Positions 24,947-33,843 of a DNA stretch of 34,420 nt are shown piece by piece; the stretch's first letter is position 1; each line of letters begins with the position of its first letter. A program made the position numbers and the translations under genes. This stretch comes from Bacteriovoracaceae bacterium. Lineage in GTDB: Bacteria; Bdellovibrionota; Bacteriovoracia; Bacteriovoracales; Bacteriovoracaceae. The DNA is taken from NCBI GenBank assembly GCA_028101965.1, contig JAOHMI010000023.1, positions 1 through 34,420 of the forward strand, in the 5' to 3' direction. Below the pieces are notes generated by a model. It was not told the origin of the DNA and made no database searches. It saw only the letters and a program-made list of their open reading frames with translations.

Positions 24947-26293
24947 TTGGAACATCTAAAGAAAATATTTGAAAAGATTGACTACAATAAATGTAGTTTT
25001 TGGCTCTATCTTTTTGGATGTTATCTAATTTGTTATTTTATATTTTTCGATCACCCTCTTGAAGAGTACTTATTTTCAGATATGAAAATTTATCTTCGAA
25101 GAGCCATATATTTACTCGAAGGAAAAAACTCCCCTTACAATACATTTCATACCACCGGATTAGCTTACATTATTGCTATTGATGAAAAATTCTTTGTTAA
25201 AGATAAGTTTTATCTTACTAAAACAATATTCTATTTTATGTCTATTCTCATACCTGTTATGTCTGGATTAGCTTTCCAAAATATATTCAATAAAAAAATT
25301 CTTTGGCCAATTGCTGCAATCATAATTTTCCATTTTCAACTCATTGGTTTTTCAGGCTATCTTATGGCCGAAATACCTTCATCTTTTTTTATCACTCTCA
25401 TTTTACTTATTGGTAGTTATTATAAAAATTCATTTTCATTTGTTAAATGCTTACTTTTAGGCCTGATCTTTAGTTTAAGTTTAATATTTAAAGGTAATAT
25501 TGCATTTTTCTTACCTAGTTTTATTTTGACTTTCATTTTTTATAACCGCTCAATCGGTCAAAAAATATTATCCTTAAAATTATTCAAACCTATCTTTGCC
25601 ATTTTGATTAGTATCACAACATTTTTTTTAATTTATGGAGGAATAAATAAAAAGTTTTTTGGGTACTTTCATCCACTAGGGACAGTCGGTGGAGTCAATT
25701 TCTACATGGCAAAATGCCCTAAAAAAAAGATGATTGATTCAGAAGGTAGGAATTTAATATCACCAGTTCATTATCAATTGGGGCAAACAGATGAAGTTAA
25801 ATTCAATGAACCATTCTATAATTCCAAATATTTCTATCTCAAAGCGATTAAGTGTTTATTGGATGATCCTAAAAGAATTTTTTATGCATTTAACGATTTA
25901 AGCCACATGTTTGATGGAACATATGTGTGGCCTTTGGTCATGTCAAAAAAATATTCTCAACTTGTTCATTGGTTACAAAACTTTTATGCTCTTCTAGTTT
26001 TTCCAGGATTTCTTATATTCTTATTAATCTTTTTTAGAGGCGAAGCTTATAGAAATATAATATTAACTTCACTCATTTTAGGCAGTTTAATTCTGCCATT
26101 AGTTTTTGTAGGAGACGTTAGATATAGATCGGTATTCGATCCCATTTTTATGCCAGGAGCTTTGCTTGGTTGGATTCATATTGGAAATAGTAGTTTATTT
26201 GGTCTTAAAGAAGATATGATGATCAAGTTTTGTTTTTTCATTTATTTTTTATTATGCATTATCCCGGTTAGCTATAATATTTTACTAGTGTAA
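24947..26293 (+). CDS. Polytopic membrane protein, GT-C glycosyltransferase-like
   Basis: The 448-residue protein has about ten transmembrane segments and a hydrophilic first-loop segment with acidic residues (EEYLFSDMKIYLRRA, about 40-54), as in ArnT/PMT-type GT-C glycosyltransferases that move sugars from polyprenyl phosphate carriers. A soluble loop at about 245-300 has two cysteines. The function is inferred from topology and this loop rather than a firm motif match. The start is the TTG at 24947, because the frame closes upstream and the next ATG (in SDM) would remove the first membrane segment; no clear ribosome-binding site is seen. The gap to the preceding gene is 157 bases, so it may be transcribed separately. 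Confidence 0.65.
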   Translation: MEHLKKIFEKIDYNKCSFWLYLFGCYLICYFIFFDHPLEEYLFSDMKIYLRRAIYLLEGKNSPYNTFHTTGLAYIIAIDEKFFVKDKFYLTKTIFYFMSILIPVMSGLAFQNIFNKKILWPIAAIIIFHFQLIGFSGYLMAEIPSSFFITLILLIGSYYKNSFSFVKCLLLGLIFSLSLIFKGNIAFFLPSFILTFIFYNRSIGQKILSLKLFKPIFAILISITTFFLIYGGINKKFFGYFHPLGTVGGVNFYMAKCPKKKMIDSEGRNLISPVHYQLGQTDEVKFNEPFYNSKYFYLKAIKCLLDDPKRIFYAFNDLSHMFDGTYVWPLVMSKKYSQLVHWLQNFYALLVFPGFLIFLLIFFRGEAYRNIILTSLILGSLILPLVFVGDVRYRSVFDPIFMPGALLGWIHIGNSSLFGLKEDMMIKFCFFIYFLLCIIPVSYNILLV

Positions 26294-26309
26294 CTTTTGA
26301 TTAAAAAAA

Positions 26310-26329
26310 GGGAGCTCTCTCGAGCTCCC
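26310..26329 (-). terminator. Rho-independent terminator for the Cys/Arg-Pro protein gene
   Basis: Perfect 8-bp stem (GGGAGCTC / GAGCTCCC) with a four-base loop; on the minus strand it runs straight into seven T residues. It lies 36 bases after the minus-strand stop at 26365. The plus strand lacks a T tract after the stem. Confidence 0.9.
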
Positions 26330-26364
26330 CCATTCATCTAAATTATTTCTAAAATTAGAATGTC

Positions 26365-28554
26365 TTAAACAGTTAAGTTTCCACCTCTTCGAGGTCTACT
26401 TGGACGACTCGGTCTTGAAGGCCGACTTGGTCTCGATGGACGAGAAGGTCTTGTGCTTGGTCGACTAGGACGAGATGGTCTTGTGCTTGGTCGACTAGGA
26501 CGAGATGGTCTTGAAGGAGTTGTACTCGGTCGTGACGGTCTCGAAGGTCTTGTACTTGGCCGACTTGGACGAGATGGTCTTGAAGGAGTGGTACTCGGTC
26601 GTGACGGTCTCGATGGTGTCGTACTTGGCCGACTTGGACGAGATGGTCTTGAAGGAGTTGTACTCGGACGACTTGGTCTCGAAGGAGTCGTACTTGGTCG
26701 ACTTGGCCTATTAGGTCTCGTTGTCGGACGGTTTGGCCTAGTAGGTGTTGTCGGTCTACTTGGACGGTTAGGTCTTGTTGTTGGACGATTTGGCCTTGTA
26801 GGTGTTGTCGGTCTATTCGGACGATTCGGTCTTGTGGTTGGACGGTTTGGCCGAGTAGGTGTTGTCGGTCTATTAGGACGGTTAGGTCTTGTTGTTGGCC
26901 GATTTGGTCTATTAGGACGAGTTGGTCCTGTCGTCGGTCGGTTTGGCCGATTCGGACGATTCGGTCTTGTAGTAGGTCTGTTAGGACGGTTTGGTCTTGT
27001 GGTTGGCCTTGTTCTAGGAGGCATCGTTCGTGGTGGACGGTTTGGTCTATTTGGTCTACGAACAACCACTCTTCGGCGATTTGGATTGTGCCGAACTCTT
27101 CTAACAACTACAGGACGTCGATGAGGACGAACTCTACGATGAGGTCTCATTACTCTTCGGCCTCGAGGAATTCTTACTCCGACACAGTGTCCATAGTATC
27201 CTGACCACCGGTAGCCTCCACGACAACTAGCTCCAACATATATTCTTCTTCTTAGACAATTTGATCTACCATAATCCCAATAGTTTCCAGCATGACATCG
27301 TCGATAAGATCTTCTTGGGCGACAGTTCCAAACATGGGGATCCCAGTAGTTGCCGGTAACGCAAATTCTTCGATGAGGAAGACACCTTCTCGATCCATAG
27401 GACCAGTAATTTCCATATCGACAATAATTATAGTTTGGACGACATCTTCCAGCGTAAGCATCATAGTACTCACCTACTGAACATCTTCTGTATCCAACAT
27501 AGACACATTCTTTATATGTCCAAGAATATTTATAACCAATATTACAAGTATAAGGTAATCTCACACAACGATTATAATAGCTCGACCATCTGTAATTATA
27601 CGGACAATAGTTATAACTTCGACGAACACATTGATTTAAAAAATGATCATAATAGTATCCAGCACCACAATTTCCATTATTAACTTCTGGATATTTGTAA
27701 CATGAATTACTTTCTTCATCGTAATACTCACCAATTTCACAACGCTCTCCAGCTGCTTGAACACAATGACCTAAAGTATCGTCATAGTAGTAACCAGGTG
27801 CACATTGATAACCAATGTCTTTATTTTCTTGAACATCAAATTGAAACTGTTTGTATACAGTGACTTCTTCACGGGTTGAGATATTCATGGCCGTTAATGA
27901 AGCAGTGAATTCATAAACACCTTCAACTGAAGTTACACCCTGAATAAGCATTGCTTTTTGAGCATTTGTTAAATCAACTCCTTCAGGCATATTTCCAACT
28001 TCAAACTGAATAGTTCCAGCATTAAATGAAGGCTCGTCTGCTTGAGAAATCTTTAAATTGATCTGCTCATTTTTTGTTTGTTTAGTTAAATACTTGTCTT
28101 CAACAAACTTGGGATGGATAAAACCTTCAATGGACTCAGAGACCAGGCACATTCTCTCCACAATATTTTTCTTTCCTTCAGCATCTTTAATGTCTAAAGA
28201 AATTTGAAAACAATACTCTCCTAAGAAAGCTGGAGTTCCCGCAACAATAAAATTACTATTGTTGACTTGATACAGATTCATTCCAAACGGAAAAGAATCA
28301 TCTGCAAATTTGACTTCAACTGGAAAGTTGTCATCATTTCCAAAAATCTTTACTTCTACTTCAGAGTACTGACCATAGTTTACAACTAGGTCTTCTTCCT
28401 CGTAGGTAAGAAAAATGTTTTGAAAGTCTTCACCGAGCTCTCTCTCTTGCGAGTAGGCTGGCATTAACTGAGATAAAAGCATAAAGCTTAAAAGCATTAA
28501 TAGAAGATTCCGGAACGAGATCACACTCGTCCGCCTCCAAATACCCTCTTTCAT
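26365..28554 (-). CDS. Secreted modular protein: Ig-like region, ten C-x12-C repeats, Arg/Pro-rich tail
   Basis: This 729-residue exported protein has a long signal segment (15-36, cleavage near AYSQ). Residues 40-245 look like two putative-Ig (He_PIG-like) beta domains (FGMNLYQVNN, GTPAFLGEYCF, MPEGVDLTNAQ). Residues 251-457 contain ten cysteine pairs, each exactly C-x12-C, with G-x-Y-Y/W after the first Cys in most. Residues 462-500 are Arg/His/Val-rich, and 500-722 are runs of RPN, RPT and then RPS triplets, ending RPRRGGNLTV. AGGGGGAG lies just before the ATG, nearly the same leader as the metzincin lipoprotein gene. I do not recognise the family. A cell-surface or matrix protein is a reasonable guess, as the tail would bind acidic polymers. 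Confidence 0.88.
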   Translation of the reverse strand: MKEGIWRRTSVISFRNLLLMLLSFMLLSQLMPAYSQERELGEDFQNIFLTYEEEDLVVNYGQYSEVEVKIFGNDDNFPVEVKFADDSFPFGMNLYQVNNSNFIVAGTPAFLGEYCFQISLDIKDAEGKKNIVERMCLVSESIEGFIHPKFVEDKYLTKQTKNEQINLKISQADEPSFNAGTIQFEVGNMPEGVDLTNAQKAMLIQGVTSVEGVYEFTASLTAMNISTREEVTVYKQFQFDVQENKDIGYQCAPGYYYDDTLGHCVQAAGERCEIGEYYDEESNSCYKYPEVNNGNCGAGYYYDHFLNQCVRRSYNYCPYNYRWSSYYNRCVRLPYTCNIGYKYSWTYKECVYVGYRRCSVGEYYDAYAGRCRPNYNYCRYGNYWSYGSRRCLPHRRICVTGNYWDPHVWNCRPRRSYRRCHAGNYWDYGRSNCLRRRIYVGASCRGGYRWSGYYGHCVGVRIPRGRRVMRPHRRVRPHRRPVVVRRVRHNPNRRRVVVRRPNRPNRPPRTMPPRTRPTTRPNRPNRPTTRPNRPNRPNRPTTGPTRPNRPNRPTTRPNRPNRPTTPTRPNRPTTRPNRPNRPTTPTRPNRPTTRPNRPSRPTTPTRPNRPTTRPNRPSRPSTTPSRPSRPSTTPSRPSRPSRPSTTPSRPSRPSTTPSRPSRPSRPSTRPSRPSRPSTTPSRPSRPSRPSTRPSRPSRPSTRPSRPSRPSRPSRPSRPSRPRRGGNLTV
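26391..27057 (-). repeat. Degenerate tandem repeats encoding an Arg/Pro/Ser/Thr/Asn tail
   Basis: About 670 bases built of short units that on the minus strand encode RPNRPTT- and then RPSRPSTT-type peptides. The N-based units dominate near residue 500 and the S-based units towards the C terminus, suggesting growth from two ancestral units. The repeats also keep shadow frames open on both strands. Confidence 0.93.
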
Positions 28555-28840
28555 TGGCTCCCCCTAAAAAAGAATGTTAATAAAAAAAAATCTATTATTT
28601 TGGTTGTGTATTAAGTTGCCCTAACAACATTCATTAAATTTATTAATAAGTAAAACAGATTCTCCTTACAGCAAAACTCGCATTTGCAAGTTAATTTAAA
28701 CATTAATTCTGTTTTGATTTATTAACTGAGGGAAATGCAAGAGAAATGCCGATAAAAATGAAAATTGGGAGTCAAAAGGAAACTGATATTAGGTTTTTAA
28801 TGCATTGAAAGATGCGAACTGGCTCTAGACAAAAATATTT

Positions 28841-29239
28841 TTATTTCTTTTTCCGTTCAGTGATTAGAGACAAATTTTCTAATTTATTTTTTTGCAGAGA
28901 ATCTAAAACTTGAACCAGTCTTTCATAAACAACACTAGAATCAACTTTAAGCACAATATTAGTTTTAGGATCTTTTCCTTGAAGCTCGTTATCTAAGACA
29001 TCAATTGAGACTTCTTTTTGATCAACTCTTAACTCATCTTGATTTAATTCGATCATCATCGCTAGCTTTTGCTTTTTGCTAGTTTTTCCTTCTTCAGTTT
29101 TAGGAAGGGTTAAAAGGAGCGATAACTCTTCTTTTTTAAATACAGACGAAACCATAAAAAAGATTAGCAAAAGAAAAACCACATCGATAAGTGGAGTTAA
29201 TTCAAAAGTTAATTCTTCTCTTTTATTTTTTCTGCTCAT
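28841..29239 (-). CDS. exbD: ExbD/TolR family biopolymer transport protein
   Basis: The 132-residue protein has the family layout: a short charged N terminus, one transmembrane helix (about 14-33) and a periplasmic domain. The essential helix Asp is present at residue 19 in LTPLIDVVFLLLIFFM. ExbD couples the proton gradient, with ExbB, to TonB-dependent outer-membrane transport or related envelope processes. It follows exbB after 13 bases. No tonB gene is seen in the window, so whether the pair is ExbBD, TolQR or a gliding-type motor cannot be decided. The ribosome-binding site is weak, consistent with coupling to exbB. Confidence 0.93.
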   Translation of the reverse strand: MSRKNKREELTFELTPLIDVVFLLLIFFMVSSVFKKEELSLLLTLPKTEEGKTSKKQKLAMMIELNQDELRVDQKEVSIDVLDNELQGKDPKTNIVLKVDSSVVYERLVQVLDSLQKNKLENLSLITERKKK

Positions 29240-29252
29240 CTTATCTCGCGTT

Positions 29253-29765
29253 TTAGAAAAGTTTTTCTAAAATTGCTTTTTCCATAGAGGATTCTAATTT
29301 ATCTAAATGACCATTTAAGTAGTTATGACCAACAAAGTGAGGGATGGCCACAATTAAGCCTCCAACGGTGGTAAGAAGGGCCATTGCAATCCCACCAGCA
29401 AACATAGAGGGATTATTCAGTCCCTGCTCACTAATAACCTGGAAACTAGAAAGGATTCCTACAACAGTTCCAAGCAGACCCAATAAAGGAGAAATAGAAG
29501 CAATTGTTTTAATTGTTCCCATTCCATACTCGAGGGCGATGACGTTTTGTTTAATTTCATCTTTAACTAAATTTATTTTTAAATTATCATCAACTGTAGA
29601 TTTTTTAAATTTATCTAAAATCTGATCCACATATACTTGAATATTTTTTTTGTATTCAAAAATTACAATAAATCTCCAAATGAGAATAGAAATACCCACA
29701 ATATTTAAAAGGATGAGTATATACATGATGGGGCCACCCTGCTGGATGTAATCAATTAAACGCAT
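29253..29765 (-). CDS. exbB: ExbB/TolQ/MotA family proton channel
   Basis: The 170-residue protein has three transmembrane helices (near 12-30, 85-112 and 122-145) and the conserved stretches PLLGLLGTVVGILSSF and GIAMALLTTVGGLIVAIP. It forms the inner-membrane motor stator channel with ExbD, encoded next. It is short, as expected for minimal ExbB proteins. AGGA lies about ten bases before the ATG. It comes 25 bases after the dedA-like gene. Confidence 0.93.
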   Translation of the reverse strand: MRLIDYIQQGGPIMYILILLNIVGISILIWRFIVIFEYKKNIQVYVDQILDKFKKSTVDDNLKINLVKDEIKQNVIALEYGMGTIKTIASISPLLGLLGTVVGILSSFQVISEQGLNNPSMFAGGIAMALLTTVGGLIVAIPHFVGHNYLNGHLDKLESSMEKAILEKLF

Positions 29766-29790
29766 GATGTAGGTCCTTATTCTTAATAAC

Positions 29791-30483
29791 TTAAGAAGAA
29801 AGTTTCGCAGAAGTCTTTGGAGTAAAAAAGTACTTCTTAATTAATAAAAAGGATACTACTCCAAGAATGATAATGAAAAGAGCAATTTTAATATACTTAA
29901 AGTATTCGATTATAAATTTACCCCAAAAAGCAACGGCCAATACTTGAGTTGGAACAGAGACTAAAGCCGCCAACCCGTCCACTAGCATAAACTTCCACAA
30001 AGGAACCCCTAACATTCCGCAGCTCATGTGACCTGGAAAACGCAGACCAGGAGTAAAACGAAAAATACCGCTGACCCAAAAACTATATTTTTGAAACCAT
30101 AAATTAATTTTATCAAAATGTTTTCCTTGAACTTTTTTCGCAAAAAACCTGGTTTTCATGATTTTTCCGCCAAAAAATTTCCCCAAAAAATAGATAAAAA
30201 CATCAGAAGCCAAGACCGCAAAAAAACAGACAACGCACAGCAAAGCAAGATTGACTCCTTCAGCCTCAGGGGTTGGTGGAGGGAATTGATCTGGATTTCT
30301 GGCCATATAGGCAACTAAACCAACACTAATTAATGTAACTTCTTCAGGTATGGGTAATCCAAAACTGGAAGCAGTCATAAAAAGAAAAACAAAGGAGTAT
30401 ACTGCATAAGGCTGATAGGCATATTGGCGAAAAAATTCGATCAAATCAAATTCACGAATAAAGTTTATTATTTCAAAATCCAT
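29791..30483 (-). CDS. DedA family membrane protein
   Basis: The 230-residue protein matches DedA/SNARE-associated proteins: PIPEEVTLISVGLVAYM near the start of the core and FTPGLRFPGHMSCGMLG in the second half, with five or more hydrophobic segments. Family members act in membrane homeostasis and are implicated as undecaprenyl-phosphate or lipid flippases; the exact substrate here is unknown. It is the first gene of the exbB-exbD cluster on this strand and has a promoter-like sequence just upstream. Confidence 0.9.
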   Translation of the reverse strand: MDFEIINFIREFDLIEFFRQYAYQPYAVYSFVFLFMTASSFGLPIPEEVTLISVGLVAYMARNPDQFPPPTPEAEGVNLALLCVVCFFAVLASDVFIYFLGKFFGGKIMKTRFFAKKVQGKHFDKINLWFQKYSFWVSGIFRFTPGLRFPGHMSCGMLGVPLWKFMLVDGLAALVSVPTQVLAVAFWGKFIIEYFKYIKIALFIIILGVVSFLLIKKYFFTPKTSAKLSS

Positions 30484-30497
30484 TAAAAATCCAAAAT

Positions 30498-30525
30498 ATT
30501 ATGGTAAGGGAAACTTCTAGCTCAA
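30498..30525 (-). promoter_or_regulatory. Candidate promoter for dedA-exbB-exbD
   Basis: On the minus strand TTGAGC (30525-30520) and CATAAT (30503-30498) are separated by 16 bases, close to the sigma-70 consensus. The start site would be about 8 bases from the dedA ATG at 30483, which is unusually short. Confidence 0.4.
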
Positions 30526-30568
30526 TTTTTAGTTTAATGCATCAAAAAGTATAAAAAAACTATAAATT

Positions 30569-33172
30569 TTAGTCTATTAATAAATCCCCAAGCCCCCCTT
30601 TAGGAATGGAAAAGATTTTAGAAAAAACTGTCCCAGTAATTATTATCAACTGTGAAATCACCAGAATTAAAAACATAATTCCCAAAGTATCCAGAAAAAC
30701 CGCAGTTACCACTGAATCAAATAAAAAGTAACCTAGAAGCTGAGCAACAACCGTACTAAGGGCATAGGCAGAAACTAAGGCCAAACTAAGGAGAATTAAA
30801 AATTCAATCCAAATCATGTAGATTAGTTTTCCCCTACTAAGTCCATAAACACGAAGTAATCCTAAAGTATATTTTCTTGTCTCAAGTGAATTAAGAAGGA
30901 TTGATAGAAGCACAAATAAGGAACATATAAAGCACATCCAAGCCAAGGACTTGATGGCCAAGGCCATCATCTGTAGATTTTTCGTTAGTTTTTTTATTAA
31001 TTCATTCACACTTATCATGGAAACATTTGGCATTTTATTTTGAATATTTAGTTGAATTTCAGTTAGATCTTTTTGTTCAAGGTTCGCCACAGTAGATAGA
31101 TATGTTTTCGGAGCAAGGTTAATTACATTAGGCTGAAAAACAATAAAAAAGTTTGGATGAAAGCTACTCCAATTGATACTACGAATGCTTGTTACTTGAG
31201 CTTTAATTTCCACTCCTAAGATATCAAAGGTCAAAATATCATCTATTCCCGCTCCGATTCTTCTGGCATATCGTCTTTCTAAAGAAACCGCAGCTAATCG
31301 TTCTCCATCATCAATAAATTCTTCATGAATAAATTCTCCACTGACAATTTTTTCTGAAGTTTTTAGCTTGGTGGAATAAGTTAAGTTCACCGCACGGTTA
31401 CGAAATCTCTCTGCACTTTGCTCCTCTCGTGTTTTAAAAGCCTTGTCTTCTTTTTCTACTTGAAAAACTTCATCATTAAGATGAGTTATTCTCCCCCTAA
31501 TCATGGGATCAAGATATTGAATTTCTTGATTATTTTTTTGAATTATTTTTTTATATTGATCTATTTGCTCTTCTTGAATATCAAATAAAAATAAACTTGG
31601 CTTATTCTTAACTTCTGGATTCACTTCAGTCAGTAAAGAAACTTCGATTTGATATACTAGAAAAATGATAAGAGCGCCTAAAGAAAGGGAAAGAATGCTA
31701 AGAATGGTAGAATTTTTATAAGTAAATAAATTTTTTAATCCCATCATGAGAAATGGATATTGATCTAAGTAGATTTTATTCGAATTTGTGATTTTATTCT
31801 CAGCAAACTTTAAAAGAGCTAAAAAGAAAAAATAGAGCAAAAGAAAACTAGCAAAAAAAGTACAAAAGAAAATTGTACCAACTTTTATAGAATTTGCATT
31901 AAACACACATAAAAAATAAAAGATAATAATAAAGGGCAAATAATTTAAGCTCTTCCCTCCAACACTAATTCGACTGGCCAAATGCTCGAAGTTAAATAAA
32001 TCATAGATCTCAAACTTTAAATAATTCTTTAGGACAGGTAGAGTAAATAAAATAGGCAATAATAAGGAACTACTCAAAGTAAGAAGAAAAACATAATTCA
32101 AGTTAACTTCTTGCAGGATATTTAATCCTTCTAAATTAAACTGACTATTAATGAAAGGAAAAATCCCCCAAGATAAACCTATGCACAATAAACTGCTGGC
32201 GACTCCCAAAACGATTAAGTGACTTACCAGAAAAGCATAAATTTTAATTCCACTAAGTCCATAACTTTTTATTAACGCCACTTGCTTCAAAATTAAATTT
32301 AAAAAATTTTGGAATAAATAATTTGCTCCTATTAAAGAAAGAAAAATGCACAGAAGCGCTAATAATCCTAAATAATCTCCTATATAACCAAAAACTCTCC
32401 CAAGTTGTTGAGATGATTCCTTCGGTTTTTTAACTTTAATAGAGGGGTCGTTAAAAAAACTTTCATGAAAAGCAGTAGCAAAAACTTCAGTACTAATAGT
32501 TGGTTCTTCAAAAAGGTAATTTAGACCTGTCCAGTAGGTTGATCCAAACTGAAGAAGTGGAGTTCCCTTCAAAGCATCAATTTTTACGTATAAGTATGGT
32601 GCTAAAGAGAACCCTCTCCAGGAAACCGTGGAATCATCTTGAACAACTCCTCGAACTTTAAAATCTTTCCCACCAAAATTTAAGCTCTCTCCAACTTTAA
32701 TTTGCAGCTGCTCAAATAAATCTTTAGATACAATAACCTCATTTGCCTGTAAGTCTGAAAATCTAATTTCATTCTTATTAGTATCTGACATTTGAACTTT
32801 GCCATAGAGTGGATAACTATTCTGCACCCCTATAATTAAACTTAACTTTATTGGCTGTTTAACTTTATTTGGCAATGAAACCATAGAGTAAAGTTCCACT
32901 GTTTCACTTTTATCACTAACCTTAATTTCCTTGGAATCGAAAATATTTTGAATTTTATTTCTCTCTTCTTCGGTAATACCTCTTCTCGCTGAGATATTTA
33001 AATCTGCCCCTAATAGCCTTTTGGCGTTTTTATCTAAGTGTTTTGAAATTCCATCTTTAAATACAAGAAGTACCGATTGGGAAAGAAATCCTAAGCTCAG
33101 CGCGGTTAAAATTAGCAGTGAATAAAATTTATAATAGAAAAGATTTCTTAATATTAAGCGGAAATAGCTCAT
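30569..33172 (-). CDS. FtsX-type ABC transporter permease (YbbP-like)
   Basis: The 867-residue protein starts with one membrane helix (about 17-36) and a periplasmic region that opens with LLGADLNISARRG, a hallmark of the YbbP-type permeases. It has FtsX-like four-helix blocks near 265-390 and 735-865 and an additional helical cluster near 405-510. Such permeases do not usually pump substrates but transmit ATPase motion to the periplasm, or extract lipids or lipoproteins. The ATG overlaps the ATPase stop by four bases. The neighbour genes match the E. coli tesA-ybbA-ybbP set, supporting a lipid or envelope role. Confidence 0.9.
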   Translation of the reverse strand: MSYFRLILRNLFYYKFYSLLILTALSLGFLSQSVLLVFKDGISKHLDKNAKRLLGADLNISARRGITEEERNKIQNIFDSKEIKVSDKSETVELYSMVSLPNKVKQPIKLSLIIGVQNSYPLYGKVQMSDTNKNEIRFSDLQANEVIVSKDLFEQLQIKVGESLNFGGKDFKVRGVVQDDSTVSWRGFSLAPYLYVKIDALKGTPLLQFGSTYWTGLNYLFEEPTISTEVFATAFHESFFNDPSIKVKKPKESSQQLGRVFGYIGDYLGLLALLCIFLSLIGANYLFQNFLNLILKQVALIKSYGLSGIKIYAFLVSHLIVLGVASSLLCIGLSWGIFPFINSQFNLEGLNILQEVNLNYVFLLTLSSSLLLPILFTLPVLKNYLKFEIYDLFNFEHLASRISVGGKSLNYLPFIIIFYFLCVFNANSIKVGTIFFCTFFASFLLLYFFFLALLKFAENKITNSNKIYLDQYPFLMMGLKNLFTYKNSTILSILSLSLGALIIFLVYQIEVSLLTEVNPEVKNKPSLFLFDIQEEQIDQYKKIIQKNNQEIQYLDPMIRGRITHLNDEVFQVEKEDKAFKTREEQSAERFRNRAVNLTYSTKLKTSEKIVSGEFIHEEFIDDGERLAAVSLERRYARRIGAGIDDILTFDILGVEIKAQVTSIRSINWSSFHPNFFIVFQPNVINLAPKTYLSTVANLEQKDLTEIQLNIQNKMPNVSMISVNELIKKLTKNLQMMALAIKSLAWMCFICSLFVLLSILLNSLETRKYTLGLLRVYGLSRGKLIYMIWIEFLILLSLALVSAYALSTVVAQLLGYFLFDSVVTAVFLDTLGIMFLILVISQLIIITGTVFSKIFSIPKGGLGDLLID

Positions 33173-33843
33173 TGAAGAACCTTTAATTGGCCTTGTTCAA
33201 GGGAGAATCGTTTATTTGCTCTTGAAGCTAAGTCTTTGTCATGGGTCACAAGAATTAAAAGCTTATTTTCATTTTTGACCAACTTAAAAAGATCATCAAT
33301 AAGCTGTCCACCAGTTTCCTCATCTAGATTCCCTGTTGGCTCATCTGCAAATATTATGTTTAAATTCATGGCCATGGTTCTGGCAATGGCGACTCGCTGT
33401 TGTTCCCCCCCAGATAATTGGTAAGGAAGATGCTTTTTCCTTTCAGAAAGACCAACCTGATCCATCCATTTGTTAGCCGTTTTAAGAGCATCGTCTTTTT
33501 TCAAAATTTTTAATGGCAACAATACATTCTCTAATGCATTTAATGACTCAATTAAATGGAACTGCTGAAAGATTATTCCTAAATTATTTTTTCGAAAATT
33601 TTCAAATTCTTGGTCACTTGAAAAGCTTGACTTCGCTCTATCTCCAAAGACAAGTTCTCCCTTATCGGGACTCATTATCCCTGATAACACAGAAAGCAAT
33701 GTAGATTTCCCTGAACCAGACTTACCGATAATGCTTGCGACGTTTGTACCACCTTCTATTTCAAAACTTAAATTTTTCAAAACTTCTAGGGGGTTCTCCC
33801 CTTGCATAAAACTTTTATTAATATCTTTTGCGATTAATCTCAT
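33169..33843 (-). CDS. ABC transporter ATP-binding protein (YbbA/LolD-like)
   Basis: The 224-residue ATPase has a complete nucleotide-binding site: Walker [10 protein letters not shown] (40-48), Q-loop QQFH, signature LSGGEQQ (143-149), Walker B IIFADEP with Glu168, D-loop and His of the H-loop in LVTHDKD. The length and wording fit the MacB/LolD/YbbA class that pairs with FtsX-like permeases. It overlaps the upstream esterase gene and the downstream permease by four bases each (ATGA-type), so the trio is translationally coupled. Confidence 0.96.
   Translation of the reverse strand: MRLIAKDINKSFMQGENPLEVLKNLSFEIEGGTNVASIIGKSGSGKSTLLSVLSGIMSPDKGELVFGDRAKSSFSSDQEFENFRKNNLGIIFQQFHLIESLNALENVLLPLKILKKDDALKTANKWMDQVGLSERKKHLPYQLSGGEQQRVAIARTMAMNLNIIFADEPTGNLDEETGGQLIDDLFKLVKNENKLLILVTHDKDLASRANKRFSLEQGQLKVLQ

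Noticed and set aside
26373-27124. Long open frames on the plus strand and in a second minus frame across the Arg/Pro repeats
   Set aside because: They arise because the short tandem repeats lack stop codons in several frames; they have no signal peptide or ribosome-binding site, and their peptides are simple repeats.
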